Part shown: piece by piece, positions 1-9,230 of the stretch
How the letters are laid out: every line of letters begins with the position of its first letter
Numbering within the stretch: the first letter of the stretch is position 1
Source: Lewinellaceae bacterium
GTDB lineage: Bacteria; Bacteroidota; Bacteroidia; Chitinophagales; Saprospiraceae
NCBI GenBank assembly: GCA_020636315.1
Contig: JACJYA010000004.1
Location: forward strand, 376,936-440,935
DNA: 64,000 nucleotides
Reading direction: 5' to 3'
Notes under the pieces: model-generated
Told to the model about the DNA's origin: nothing
What the model saw: only the letters and a program-made list of their open reading frames with translations
The model's database searches: none
Made by a program: the position numbers and the translations under genes

Positions 1-1171
1 TTTTCACCTCTCCTGCCTGAGTATCAAAATACTCCATGGAGGGAGTTAGCTTAACCTTATCACCCTGATCAAGCCGGTATTCAAAAGTCCGTTCTCCTAT
101 TATTTTTCCATCCTGGAAGTATTCCCCTTCCTGGACAAGCCTGACTTTCATTCTGGGGCCTGATATCCCCAGGCCGGGAGGAAGTAACCGTTTGACGTCA
201 CCTTCCGTGTTCACCATCACGAATACTCCTAAACCTTCCTTGTTGGCCTGGGCGATATTCCCAACCTGCATCTGCATAGACTTACAGTCAACCGGTAAGG
301 CCTTCCCCCGGGCCAGCCCTTTGACACAAACCCGAACAGAATCTGATATCATCTGTACCCTGACAGAAGGCCTTTTTGAAAAAAGGCTTGCTCCTGCTTT
401 ATTGTTGCCAGAGCTTTCGGATTCCTTTTTAATCTCGATCTCAAACTCCATTTTCAAAGAATCGGCTGTCAGACACCCTTCTTTCAAAGGATATAGTGAC
501 ATCCTCTTCAATATCTTTTTTATATAACTCCTGCCATTGCGCACCACTTTTTTATTTTCATGATCATACTCTTCAGACTCCTGAACCCTGAAGAAAACAA
601 ATTCCGGATCTTTAACCGTTTTAAAACTTTGAATATTAGTTGCGGAATAAATGACATAATCAAGCGTAACCCGCTCGCCGATATAGACATCGGATCTGTC
701 AACTTCCAGTTTTAACATTATTGCTTCCTCCAGATTAAGGCTATCGCCTAAGGCGGCCTCCACCTGCATTTTCTCGTTTTTGACGATTACCTTTACAGAA
801 TTACTTTCCAATATTTCATCTCCGACTTTGATATATGCCGGGCCAATGGTAAAAACCCCTGGCTGCTGGCTTTCCAAAGTGAACCGCCACTCTTGTTCAT
901 GCGTTAATTTTCCTCCCAATATGCTACTCTTCATAGCACGATTCGGCCCACTGACCACTTTAAACCCTTTAAAGGAAGGAGGTTGCAATCCACTGCCCTC
1001 ACCACTATTATGAAGCACGAAGGCAACCTCAAACTGTACGCCACGAAATATTTCCTCCGCTTCGGAATGACTGGAAAAATAGATCGAGTCCTTTTGTGAA
1101 ATTGCCATAGGAAGGCAAACAGCGCAAAAGAAGAAAAGGAACCACAGCCTGGGGTGTAATACCGAAAACAT
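1..1171 (-). CDS. BatD-like (oxygen tolerance) protein, C-terminus beyond window
   Basis: About 390 codons are open from the ATG at 1171 to the left edge without a stop, so the C-terminus lies outside. The N-terminus carries a hydrophobic signal sequence (MFSVLHPRLWFLFFFCAVC, then an ISQ cleavage-like site). The mature part begins with beta-sandwich-like sequence containing FKGFKVVSGP, followed about 30 residues later by PGVFTIGPAYIKVGDEI. This arrangement is typical of BatD, a periplasmic or membrane-anchored protein usually coded with BatA/B/C/E and MoxR. The start is 10 bases after the fucosidase stop, so the two are probably cotranscribed, which is an odd partner for a Bat gene. Family assignment is from motif recognition; the missing C-terminus (expected membrane helix) cannot be checked. 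Confidence 0.72.
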   Translation of the reverse strand, partial: MFSVLHPRLWFLFFFCAVCLPMAISQKDSIYFSSHSEAEEIFRGVQFEVAFVLHNSGEGSGLQPPSFKGFKVVSGPNRAMKSSILGGKLTHEQEWRFTLESQQPGVFTIGPAYIKVGDEILESNSVKVIVKNEKMQVEAALGDSLNLEEAIMLKLEVDRSDVYIGERVTLDYVIYSATNIQSFKTVKDPEFVFFRVQESEEYDHENKKVVRNGRSYIKKILKRMSLYPLKEGCLTADSLKMEFEIEIKKESESSGNNKAGASLFSKRPSVRVQMISDSVRVCVKGLARGKALPVDCKSMQMQVGNIAQANKEGLGVFVMVNTEGDVKRLLPPGLGISGPRMKVRLVQEGEYFQDGKIIGERTFEYRLDQGDKVKLTPSMEYFDTQAGEVK

Positions 1172-1181
1172 GAGTTGCTTT

Positions 1182-2666
1182 TTATTTTGTTATTACATCC
1201 GATACCTTAATCGTCCACGCATACTTACAGGGCGGGTTCTCCCGCCAACGCTGCGGAATGGACACCTTGAAGCCGTTGCCCGCCTTTTCCCATTTCAGCG
1301 CCCCTTTCGCGCCCAGCAGGGTGACTTCCGCACCCGGCGCCGGCTGATGGGAAGTGATGGTGATCTCCGCCGGCATTTCCTCCCCTTCCTCCGCCAGATA
1401 AAAGAAGGCCATGCTTCCGTCGGAGTGTTTCACCATGGCGACGTTGTTTTCCTTGTAGGGGGCGATAGCCCGGCTGTTGTAGATGGCCTCGCCGTTTACT
1501 TCCATCCAGCCGGCATATTCCTTCAGCAGATCGTAGGCGCCCTGCTGGAAAGTACCCTCAGGCGTGGGGGCGATGTTGAGCAGCAGGTTGCCCCCCTTGG
1601 CCACGATATCGACCAGCAGGTGTACGCCTTCCCGGCCGCTCATATATTTGGCGCCGGGAGTGTGCGCCCAGCCGCCACCGGAGATGATGCACGATTCCCA
1701 GGGATAGGGCAATGCCTTTTCCGGCACCCGGTTCTCCGGAGTGAGGTAGTTCTGGTTTTTGCCGTGGACGGCGCGGTCCACTACGATCAGGCCGGGCTGT
1801 TTTTCGCGCGCCTTGGCCACCAGCTCATCCATCCGGATATCCTGATCGACAATGCGGTGCTTGATAAAGCCTCCGGTTCCGGCTTCTTCGAATTTACCCT
1901 GATAATTCTCTTCGATATTCTCTTCGGACCGTTTTTTCACCCAGCCGCCGTCGAGCCACAGGATATCGACCTTGCCGTAATCCGACACCAGCTCCATAAT
2001 CTGGTTGTGGGTGAACTGCACGTATTTCTCCCACTTTTCCGGATACAGCTTCGGGTCGTAGTTGACGTTTCGGTCGAACGGCGGAAAGTAGGGGTCCCAG
2101 TAATTTTCGTGGTGCCAGTCGGGTTTGGAGAAATAGGCGCCCGCCCAGAGGCCCTCCGCCCGGAAGGCATCGAAGATGGCTTTGGTAGCATCGGCTTTCG
2201 GATGTTCATGGAAAGGGCAATCGGGGCTGGTAATCTTGTAATTGGTGTATTTGGTGTCGAACATGCAGAAGCCGTCGTGGTGCTTGGTGGTGAAAACCAC
2301 GTATTTCATGCCTGCGGCTTTAGCCGCTTCGGCCCACTTTTGGGGTTCGAACTGTTTGGGGTTGAAGGTTTTCAGCAAGCCTTCGTATTCTTGTTTATAG
2401 GCGAAATAGTTCCGGGGGTTTTCCCCTTTTTTGCGTTCGCACCATCCGTAATCTTCGGGGCAGAGCGACCAGGATTCGACGATGCCCCACTGGCTGTAGG
2501 CGCCCCAGTGCATGAGCAGGCCGAATTTGAGGTTTTGCCACTCTTCCAGTTTGGCCAGCACCAGCGGGTCGGTTTCCGGCACGTAGCGTTCGTCTTCGTG
2601 GATGGGCTGGGCGAGAAGTTGAAAGCTGGCCATCAGCAGTACAGCGAATAAACAGTGCTTTTTCAT
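1182..2666 (-). CDS. GH29 alpha-L-fucosidase, secreted
   Basis: The 494-residue product hydrolyses alpha-L-fucosides from glycans and is probably periplasmic. The chosen ATG gives a clean signal peptide (MKKHCLFAVLLMASFQLLAQ); an in-frame ATG ten codons upstream would put a polar stretch before it. GH29 hallmarks are visible: LKFGLLMHWGAYS near residue 50, KYVVFTTKHHDGF near 125 and DILWLDGGW near 235, where the Asp is the expected nucleophile (about residue 239). A C-terminal beta-sandwich follows. The catalytic acid/base is not well conserved in this family and I cannot assign it. The gene lies in a glycosidase run with GH92 and a six-hairpin enzyme upstream, separated from them by a 248-base repeat element, and leads into the BatD-like gene. 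Confidence 0.93.
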   Translation of the reverse strand: MKKHCLFAVLLMASFQLLAQPIHEDERYVPETDPLVLAKLEEWQNLKFGLLMHWGAYSQWGIVESWSLCPEDYGWCERKKGENPRNYFAYKQEYEGLLKTFNPKQFEPQKWAEAAKAAGMKYVVFTTKHHDGFCMFDTKYTNYKITSPDCPFHEHPKADATKAIFDAFRAEGLWAGAYFSKPDWHHENYWDPYFPPFDRNVNYDPKLYPEKWEKYVQFTHNQIMELVSDYGKVDILWLDGGWVKKRSEENIEENYQGKFEEAGTGGFIKHRIVDQDIRMDELVAKAREKQPGLIVVDRAVHGKNQNYLTPENRVPEKALPYPWESCIISGGGWAHTPGAKYMSGREGVHLLVDIVAKGGNLLLNIAPTPEGTFQQGAYDLLKEYAGWMEVNGEAIYNSRAIAPYKENNVAMVKHSDGSMAFFYLAEEGEEMPAEITITSHQPAPGAEVTLLGAKGALKWEKAGNGFKVSIPQRWRENPPCKYAWTIKVSDVITK

Positions 2667-2944
2667 GGATTTGCTGGTATTGAGTTGTACCAGCAATGAT
2701 ACCGTTTTTTAGAAAAAGTGTCGCAATATACTTTTATAAAACCTGAAAGTGCCTGCCTGCCGCGCCGCCAGCTAATACTACTTTGTTACTTTAGAAACAA
2801 CATAATGTAATGTCCCGGATTTTCCTCCCCCTCGCTGCGCCCGACCCCTCCAGAGGGGTATAATTGCAGGCTGTAAGCTTTGGCAACCCGGATGAATGGA
2901 GGGTAATATATTATAAAATAGTTCAAACTAACAAAGTAGTACTT

Positions 2945-3192
2945 AGTAGTCGGACACATTTAGGTTACGTATAAGTCGGCATCCCAAAAGCTGCTTCCGT
3001 TGTGCAAGCCCCCTCCGGCACCTCCCCCAAAAGGGGAGGAACTGGAAACACTAGGCTGGCGGCCATTTTGCAGCTCCCGTTGGGCAAAAGCCCCCTCCTT
3101 TGGAGAGCCTGTCCCGCACACAACGTGTCGGGAGGGTTGGGGGAGGCTCATCCAGACAGCCTCGATACTTAATCTAAATCTGTCCGACTACT
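2945..3192. repeat. 248-bp inverted-repeat element with 5-bp target duplication
   Basis: The element begins AGTAGTCGGACA and ends with the exact reverse complement TGTCCGACTACT. It is flanked on both sides by TACTT (2940-2944 and 3193-3197), which fits insertion with a 5-bp duplication. The interior holds paired C-rich/G-rich blocks (3007-3040 and 3090-3150) that could fold, and no credible gene. It occupies most of the 571-base gap between the fucosidase and the six-hairpin gene. The remaining gap sequence (2667-2944) has a second CCTCCCC/GAGGGG-like patch near 2825-2862 and nothing else I can name. Confidence 0.7.
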
Positions 3193-3237
3193 TACTTAAT
3201 CTTTATACACAATTAAAACCCTTCAAACTAACCTGCT

Positions 3238-4536
3238 CTATTTTGAATTTTCAGCAGCATAACTTTCAAACAGCTCAATGGCCTTATAGAGTACCCCTGC
3301 CGACCCGCGGAAAGTACCTGAACCTTTAGGTTCGTTATCAATGCTATACCATTCGTAGAAGCCATCGTTCTTTACCACCCGCTCCAGCATCGGCCGGGCC
3401 TGTTCGTAGGCTTCTTCCACAAAGCCGTTCAGGATCAGTTGCCGGATCATCCGGCCGCCGAACCACGTCCAGTCGCCACCGTTCTGGTACCCATAAGGAT
3501 ACATGCCCTTATTTTTGAAAAAGCCTTCCGGATAGGGCGGGTAAAGCGTGAGCCCGATACTGGGCGCGCCCGAGGCCTCGACATTGCGGATCATTTTGTC
3601 CAGCGATATTTTGACCTCCTCTTTACTGAGCAGGCCGGCCTCTATGGCCACAGCCGTGCCGCCGTGGTAAAAAATGGCGTTCTCATTGAAATCTTCCGGA
3701 AAAGGAGAACCGTTCAGGTAGATATGGGGTATGAACTTTTGATGCTCCTCATCCCAGAGGTGCGCCCGCACGTTTTCAGCCAGAGCCTCAGCAACCGGGC
3801 CCCATTGAGCGGCCTGCTCCGGCGCCAGTTCCATATAATTCCTGATGGCGATGATGAACATGGCGTTATCATAAATATCCAGGGTATAATGAGTATCCCC
3901 GGTGAGGAAAACGCCCCAGTCATGCTCCGGCTGCACATCGCCCCAGTCGGCGGTGGTGGCGCCCCAGATCAGCCCGTACTCTTCGTTGTAGCGCTCTTCC
4001 ATTAAAAATTGCAGGGCTCTTTCCATACGCTGCCGGACTGTCTGCCCGCCCACCTCTTCATCAAGAAAAGCCTGGTCCCCGGATTTTTGAACATACTTAT
4101 AAACGGCCTGAACCAACGAGGCTTCCTGGTCCGTTTCCACGGTATTCTTATGCCCGGCATAACGAGGCTCAAGATCAGAATAAATATAGTCGTACCCTCC
4201 TTCCTGGACCTTTGCCGCCGGAATGAACCCGTCGATGATATTGCCATCCTCTCCCTGAAGCCTGAAAAACACCAACAGGTTTTCCCTGATGTCTTCCGGC
4301 TCATAAGCGTCCATGGACAGTTCGATAAAAGTATTGTAGTCCCTGATCCAGACCTCACCGTATCCATCGCCGGCATTGAACCCTGTTTTCACAACCTCCA
4401 GGGCTTTTTGTTTGACCCATGGCAGGGTGGTGTCCGCCCGGATCTGTTCCGCCAGTGCATCGGTTTTGCCGCCGGGCTGCCCCGAGCAGGCGGATAATAC
4501 GAGGGCCAGAGAAAGAAATAGCAGAGGGTACTTCAT
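3238..4536 (-). CDS. Six-hairpin (alpha/alpha)6-barrel glycosidase lipoprotein
   Basis: This 432-residue protein starts with a lipoprotein signal (MKYPLLFLSLALVLSACSG; lipidated Cys about residue 17), so it is anchored in a membrane. The mature part has the alternating helical pattern and aromatic acidic motifs of six-hairpin glycosidases: GEVWIRDYNTF near residue 60, a NTVETDQEAS stretch, GLIWGATTADWGD near 195, and YGYQNGGDWTWFGGR near 365. Exact GH family is not certain; relatives act on alpha-glucosides or mannosides. It lies 15 bases downstream of the GH92 gene, so the two likely form one transcript and may trim the same mannose-containing glycan. Confidence 0.75.
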   Translation of the reverse strand: MKYPLLFLSLALVLSACSGQPGGKTDALAEQIRADTTLPWVKQKALEVVKTGFNAGDGYGEVWIRDYNTFIELSMDAYEPEDIRENLLVFFRLQGEDGNIIDGFIPAAKVQEGGYDYIYSDLEPRYAGHKNTVETDQEASLVQAVYKYVQKSGDQAFLDEEVGGQTVRQRMERALQFLMEERYNEEYGLIWGATTADWGDVQPEHDWGVFLTGDTHYTLDIYDNAMFIIAIRNYMELAPEQAAQWGPVAEALAENVRAHLWDEEHQKFIPHIYLNGSPFPEDFNENAIFYHGGTAVAIEAGLLSKEEVKISLDKMIRNVEASGAPSIGLTLYPPYPEGFFKNKGMYPYGYQNGGDWTWFGGRMIRQLILNGFVEEAYEQARPMLERVVKNDGFYEWYSIDNEPKGSGTFRGSAGVLYKAIELFESYAAENSK

Positions 4537-4551
4537 GATCTTTTACATTAA

Positions 4552-6753
4552 TTACTCCGGTTGATCCGTCATTTCGAAAACCAGCTCGCCGCCGGCCATG
4601 ATCTGTTCGTGGGTGATGAAAAATTCCCGCAATGGTTCGCCATTCAGGCTCACGGATTTGATATAAACATTTGCTTCGGACTGGTTCTTTGCAATGATCC
4701 TGAATTCTTTTCCTTCCGGTAAACTGATAACCGCTTCCTCCACCTCCGGGCTGCCCAGGATGTATTTACCATCGGCCGGGTTGACGGGATAGAATCCCAG
4801 GGCGCTGAACAGATACCAGGCCGACATCTGCCCACAGTCTTCATTGCCGCAAAGGCCATCCGGGCGGGTGGAATATAGCTTATCCATGATCTGCCGCACT
4901 CGTTGCTCTGTTTTATGAGGAGCGCCGACAAACTGGTAGAGGTAGGGCACATGATGAGCCGGCTCGTTGCCATGAACATACTGCCCGATATAACCCGAGA
5001 TCCAGGCCGGCAGCTCTCCCGGCGCCTGCTCCAGTTCGAACATCCGGCCCAGTTTCCGTTCAAATTCCTTTTCGCCGCCGGCCAATTCGGCCAGGCCGGC
5101 CACATCCTGAGGTACATACCAGAAATATTGCCAGGCATTTGCCTCGCAGTAATCCTCCGGATGATAGGCCAGGGGGTCAAAGCCATCCTTAAAGGGCCCA
5201 TCTTTGCTCCTGGCCCGGAAGAAACCGGTTTCCTGGCCGAAGTGGTTTTTATAAAAGGAGGCCCTGTCCGTGAAGTAATGGTAATCCTCTTCGTGCCCCA
5301 GTGCTTTGGCCATTTGGGCAATACACCAGTCATCATAAGCATATTCCAGCGTGAGGGAGACATTCCAGTTTCCCCACTCATAGGGGACATAACCCAGTTC
5401 CCGGTATTCCTTCAGCCCGAACTTGTCCTGCATGGCGCTCTTTTTCATGGCTTCGTAGGCCAGCTGAGGGCTGAAACCGCTAATGCCTTTGAAATAAGCA
5501 TCGGTGATAACCGGCGCCGAATGATAGCCGATCATCATATCCGTTTCATTGCCGAGCATATTCCATACCGGCAACTGCCCGTACTCCTGATAAAAATCCA
5601 GCATGGAATTGATCAGAGGAGGCACCTTTTCGGGATGGGCCAGCGTCAGCCACGGATGAAGAGCGCGGTAGGTATCCCAAAGGGAAAAGGTAGTGTAGCG
5701 GGCATGGCCTTCCGCTTTGTGGACCTGGCCGTCCGCGCCTTTGTATTCGCCATTGACATCTGAAAAAAGGGTAGGCGCCAGCATGCTGTGGTACATCGCT
5801 GTATAAAACTGAACCATATTATCAGGAGATGCTTTCACTTGGACTCTGCTGAACGCCGCTTCCCACCGGCCCTCAGTTTTTGCCCTTACTCCTTCAAAAT
5901 CAAAACCCGGCTGTTCTGCATTCAGGTTCAGCCGCGCATTGGCAATACTTACCGAGCTGACCCCGGTTTTGACCATTACCTCTTCGGCATCTCCAGGATC
6001 GAATACAGCCAGTACGTTCAGGCCACGGGCCGTATCTCCACTGACACGCTCGCCCTGATCAAACAGCTCAAAGGAATGAAAAGGCACTGAAAAAACCGCT
6101 GTAAAGTAAACCCGCTGATCCTTAGCCCAGCCGGTTGATTTGCGATAGCCCTCAATGGTCGTGTCATTAACGATTCGCAGGTAGCTATCCGTTACGCTGT
6201 CCCAGTTTCGGGTATATCCCAGGTGCAGGCGCACTTTTGGGCCCGGTTTGGAAAAAGTGTAACGCTGTAATCCCGTTCTGTCGGTTGCCGTCAGCTCTAC
6301 ATTCACGCCATAATCGTCCAGAAAAACCTGATAATAGCCTGGCGAGGCAGTTTCCCGCTCATGGCTGAAACGAGAATATACCGTTGGTGAACCGGCGATA
6401 TCGTCAAGTTTGGCCTGCTTCAGTTCTCCGGCAACCGGCAAAAAGGAGATATCATACAGGTCGCCGGCGCCGGTACCGCTCAGATGAAGGTGGCTGAAGC
6501 CCGCAATGACAGAATCCGGATAAAAATAGCCCGAGATCCAGTCCCATCCGTTGCGGCCGTTATCCGGGCTGAGCTGAACCATCCCATTAGGGGCAGTAGC
6601 TCCGGGATAGGTTTTGCCTTTCCCATCCGTACCGATGAAAGGGTTTACATAACCGGTGAGCTTTTCCGGCTGAGTTCCTCCGCTATTCTGGCAACTTATT
6701 AAGGCCAGAGCAGAAATGGACAGGAGAACTAACCTGTTAATTATCAAACACAT
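4552..6753 (-). CDS. GH92 alpha-mannosidase lipoprotein
   Basis: The product (about 733 residues) is a calcium-dependent exo-alpha-mannosidase of GH92, which trims mannose from N-glycan-like or yeast-type mannans. GH92 signatures are visible: VNPFIGTDGKGKTYPGA just after the signal, AGFSHLHLSGTGAGD, an ARYTTFSLWDTYRALHP block in the catalytic barrel, MLGNETDMMIGYHS, GNEPAHHVPYLY and GLCGNEDCGQMSAWY. The start was set at the ATG giving a lipoprotein signal with lipobox ALISC; the open frame continues upstream through about 31 polar codons that do not look like a leader. It is the first gene of the glycosidase run. No SusC/SusD pair is adjacent. Confidence 0.95.
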   Translation of the reverse strand: MCLIINRLVLLSISALALISCQNSGGTQPEKLTGYVNPFIGTDGKGKTYPGATAPNGMVQLSPDNGRNGWDWISGYFYPDSVIAGFSHLHLSGTGAGDLYDISFLPVAGELKQAKLDDIAGSPTVYSRFSHERETASPGYYQVFLDDYGVNVELTATDRTGLQRYTFSKPGPKVRLHLGYTRNWDSVTDSYLRIVNDTTIEGYRKSTGWAKDQRVYFTAVFSVPFHSFELFDQGERVSGDTARGLNVLAVFDPGDAEEVMVKTGVSSVSIANARLNLNAEQPGFDFEGVRAKTEGRWEAAFSRVQVKASPDNMVQFYTAMYHSMLAPTLFSDVNGEYKGADGQVHKAEGHARYTTFSLWDTYRALHPWLTLAHPEKVPPLINSMLDFYQEYGQLPVWNMLGNETDMMIGYHSAPVITDAYFKGISGFSPQLAYEAMKKSAMQDKFGLKEYRELGYVPYEWGNWNVSLTLEYAYDDWCIAQMAKALGHEEDYHYFTDRASFYKNHFGQETGFFRARSKDGPFKDGFDPLAYHPEDYCEANAWQYFWYVPQDVAGLAELAGGEKEFERKLGRMFELEQAPGELPAWISGYIGQYVHGNEPAHHVPYLYQFVGAPHKTEQRVRQIMDKLYSTRPDGLCGNEDCGQMSAWYLFSALGFYPVNPADGKYILGSPEVEEAVISLPEGKEFRIIAKNQSEANVYIKSVSLNGEPLREFFITHEQIMAGGELVFEMTDQPE

Positions 6754-6976
6754 GTGTAACTTTAGTTTAACATGGCCTTCTATGCATGCAAAGTGTAATG
6801 GCCGTTGCTCTTTAGGTAATTGTTGATTTGTTTCCTCGTCGGCCATAGCTATTGGCGAAAGCCGATATGGTTATACCGTCTCTTTGAGCCGGTCAAAATT
6901 GTTAACCTACCTGTGTCCACCTTCCTGGTAGTAAGTGCGGTGTCCTTTTAATTCTGTAACAAATTTATCCGGTATT

Positions 6977-7026
6977 AGACTTGACAAGTTTACCGGAAGG
7001 CGCCCGGGAGAAAACTTGTCAAGTCT
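6977..7026. repeat. 50-bp dispersed hairpin, copy 1 (AGACTTGACAAGTTT family)
   Basis: Perfect arms AGACTTGACAAGTTT and AAACTTGTCAAGTCT flank a GC-rich loop. A second 50-base copy with the same arms and a different loop is at 58218-58267. It lies upstream of the GH92 gene and could also act as a bidirectional stem-loop; no T-tract follows, so a simple terminator is unlikely. The rest of the 716-base gap 6754-7469 is taken by the element at 7101-7342 and AACAATATA-like short repeats. Confidence 0.6.
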
Positions 7027-7100
7027 TTCCCAGTGTTACAAAACATTATTAACACAGTAGTAAGTGCCTGGACAAAAACAGCCGAACAATATAACAATAT

Positions 7101-7342
7101 GCGAATCCAGAGCTAAACCGTCCTGTAGGGACGACATATCGGAAGACGTGGCCCCGAGTTAGGGACGACCCGTGCCGTAGGTACGGGACATAGCGATTAG
7201 GCCAACGCCGATGTGCCGTACCTACGGCACGGAGGTTCATTTTTCACCATTTTTTTACCGATATTTTGTACCTAACGGCACAATATCTAAGTATCCGGCC
7301 GGCGCCGGTAGTCAAATCGCCCCCATTTAGCTCTGGATTCGC
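7101..7342. repeat. 242-bp GCGAATCC-ended inverted-repeat element
   Basis: The element starts GCGAATCCAGAGCTAAA and ends TTTAGCTCTGGATTCGC, an exact 17-base inverted repeat. The 10-mer ATAACAATAT is present directly on both sides. This looks like a target duplication, but the surrounding sequence is an AACAATATA-type array, so the duplication may be older than the insertion. Inside are nested hairpins (CCGTCCTGTAGGGACG-type and GTGCCGTAGGTACGG-type). It resembles REP/BIME-like elements common in Bacteroidota. Relatives are at 51901-52122 and, more degraded, 25924-26057. Confidence 0.65.
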
Positions 7343-7469
7343 ATAACAATATAGCAATATAGCCGGAAACCAGTGGACAGAAGTGTTTTCGCTCCACTAA
7401 TGAACCCGCATTTTTTAACAACCCTTTTACCATCACACTGGAGAATATTGGATAGCTTTGTAAGGCACG

Positions 7470-8027
7470 ATGCCAGATCCCAAAGCACATAGTACCCTCG
7501 ATAAGCCGCTGTTTGAACGATTGTTCAAGGCTCATTTTGCTCATTTGTGCAACTTTGCCAACCAGTATGTTCAGGATCCCGATAGCGCCAGGGACATTAC
7601 CCAGAAAGTTTTTATGAACCTGTGGGAGAACCGCGGGAAGATCGATCCTCAAAAGCCGGTTCAATCCTATTTGTTTACCTCCGTAAAGAACCGTTGCCTC
7701 AATTACATCCGGGACCGGAAAAAATACCGATCCTATGTGCTCGACCTGGAAATTGAAGATCTCGACATCGCTTTTGAAGAAGAGGCCCCGGAGTTCTCAG
7801 AGCTTCAGGATAAAGTGTCGGAAGCCCTGCAGGCTTTGCCGGAAAAGTGCAGGCAGGCCTTTGAAATGAGCAGGTACCGGAATATGAAATACACGGAAAT
7901 TGCCGAGGAACTGGGCGTTTCTGTAAAAACCGTAGAAGCGCATATATCAAAGGCATTGAAAAGCCTGAGGGAACAGCTGAAGGATTATGTCTATCTGTTA
8001 TGGATATTTCTTGATTATTTCAATTAG
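7470..8027 (+). CDS. ECF RNA polymerase sigma factor, FecI-like
   Basis: This 185-residue sigma-70-type factor directs transcription of the receptor operon that follows. Region 2 is visible at residues 15-80 (DSARDITQKVFMNLWENR, then VQSYLFTSVKNRCLNYIRD). Region 4 with a helix-turn-helix is at 115-170 (YTEIAEELGVSVKTVEAHI). Size and lack of region 3 fit the extracytoplasmic-function group. The FecR gene follows after 198 bases containing a double-hairpin repeat, then the TonB receptor. Known behaviour of such triads is that substrate binding at the receptor signals through FecR to release the sigma factor. Confidence 0.95.
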   Translation: MPDPKAHSTLDKPLFERLFKAHFAHLCNFANQYVQDPDSARDITQKVFMNLWENRGKIDPQKPVQSYLFTSVKNRCLNYIRDRKKYRSYVLDLEIEDLDIAFEEEAPEFSELQDKVSEALQALPEKCRQAFEMSRYRNMKYTEIAEELGVSVKTVEAHISKALKSLREQLKDYVYLLWIFLDYFN

Positions 8028-8096
8028 AAAATATAGGGTAAAGTGAATTTCGAGTGTATAATAAGTAGCTATACAGATTAAAATTGGCAGGTTAAA

Positions 8097-8165
8097 ATTA
8101 AGCGGCAATGGAAAATTGCCGCTTAATGTGGGCCCTTAAGTGGTAAATTCCCTTTACCGCTTAAG
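8097..8165. repeat. Double-hairpin repeat, copy 1 (TTAAGCGG family)
   Basis: Two adjacent stem-loops make up the unit: ATTAAGCGGCAAT paired with ATTGCCGCTTAAT, then CTTAAGTGGTAAA paired with TTTACCGCTTAAG. The same two-hairpin unit occurs inverted at 35322-35390, and similarity extends about 20 bases beyond the hairpins on either side. Here it sits between the sigma factor and anti-sigma genes, where it could affect mRNA stability or act as an attenuator. Confidence 0.65.
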
Positions 8166-8225
8166 TTCCAATATGGAAATAAAACGTATCAGACTTCTAT
8201 CAAAGGCCAGAGATGAAACCATAAA

Positions 8226-9230
8226 ATGCAGGAAGAAAACAGCCATATCGATCCTTCTCAACTCATTCCCAAATATCTGAGTGGAAACGCCAGTGATCCG
8301 GAAGTGAAACTGCTGGAGGATTGGGCCCTGTCTTCTCCTGAAAATAAAGCTCAGTTCAATGCTTTCCGAAAGGCATGGATATTATCCGGCATGAAAGAGA
8401 AGGCTCAGGATATCGACGTGGAACGGGAATGGAAGGCCACGGCCGGCCAGTTATTTGACAAAGGCAAAATCGTGCCGTTGGAAGCAAAACCCAGGCGAAG
8501 GGCCGCCTTTTTTATCAGAATAGCAGCTGCGGCAGCGGTGCTTCTGCTGGCTTCCATCTGGATATTTCAATCTGTGAACAGAGCGGATCGTGTGGAAGTG
8601 GCCACCCGGAATCAGGTAAAAGAGAGCCTGCTGCCCGATGGAACCCAAATTTCCCTGAACCAGCATTCTTCTGTAAAGTACGTGCCCGGAAAGAATGACA
8701 ACTATCGCCGGGTCGAATTGCAGGGAGACGCCTTCTTCGAAGTGGAAAGAGACACCACCCGCCCTTTTGTCGTCGCTTCCCAAAATATCGAGGTTGAAGT
8801 GCTGGGCACCGCCTTTTATGTCGATGCCAGAGAAGGGCAGCCTCAGATCCAGGTGATCGTTCGGTCGGGTACGGTAGCGGTGGCCGCCGGGACGGAAGAA
8901 GTCGTTTTAACTGCCAATGAAACAGGCATGTACGATAAAACCACCGGAGAGCTGACTAAAAAGCAGAATGAAGATGTGAACTACCTGGCCTGGAAAACAG
9001 GAGTCCTGGTTTTCGAAAATGCAAGGCTGGAAAGCGTAGTCTTTGACCTGAACCGGAATTTCCATTCCAGGATATCAATAGCCGGCCAGGAATTGAAGGA
9101 TTGCCGGATTACGGCCACCTTTGACCATAAACCACTGGATGCCATCGTTAAGATCATTGAAAAAACCCTGAACATCAAGGCCGAAAAGAAAGGGGAGGAA
9201 ATTGTATTTTCCGGGCGGGGCTGTGGGTGA
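8226..9230 (+). CDS. FecR-type anti-sigma factor
   Basis: This 334-residue single-pass inner-membrane protein passes the signal from a TonB receptor to the ECF sigma factor. The cytoplasmic N-terminal part (residues 1-90) starts with PSQLIPKYLSGNASDPE, typical of Bacteroidota FecR. A membrane helix follows at about 98-116 (IAAAAAVLLLASIWIFQ). The periplasmic FecR domain is then visible (LLPDGTQISLNQHSSVKY, GDAFFEVERDTTRPFVV, EVLGTAFYVDAR), and the C-terminal DUF4974 part is NARLESVVFDLNRNF to the end. It lies between its sigma factor and the receptor gene. Confidence 0.95.
   Translation: MQEENSHIDPSQLIPKYLSGNASDPEVKLLEDWALSSPENKAQFNAFRKAWILSGMKEKAQDIDVEREWKATAGQLFDKGKIVPLEAKPRRRAAFFIRIAAAAAVLLLASIWIFQSVNRADRVEVATRNQVKESLLPDGTQISLNQHSSVKYVPGKNDNYRRVELQGDAFFEVERDTTRPFVVASQNIEVEVLGTAFYVDAREGQPQIQVIVRSGTVAVAAGTEEVVLTANETGMYDKTTGELTKKQNEDVNYLAWKTGVLVFENARLESVVFDLNRNFHSRISIAGQELKDCRITATFDHKPLDAIVKIIEKTLNIKAEKKGEEIVFSGRGCG

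Noticed and set aside
1170..2651. Open frame of 493 codons opposite the fucosidase
   Set aside because: Shadow of the GH29 gene; composition is a low-complexity mirror with no recognisable motif.
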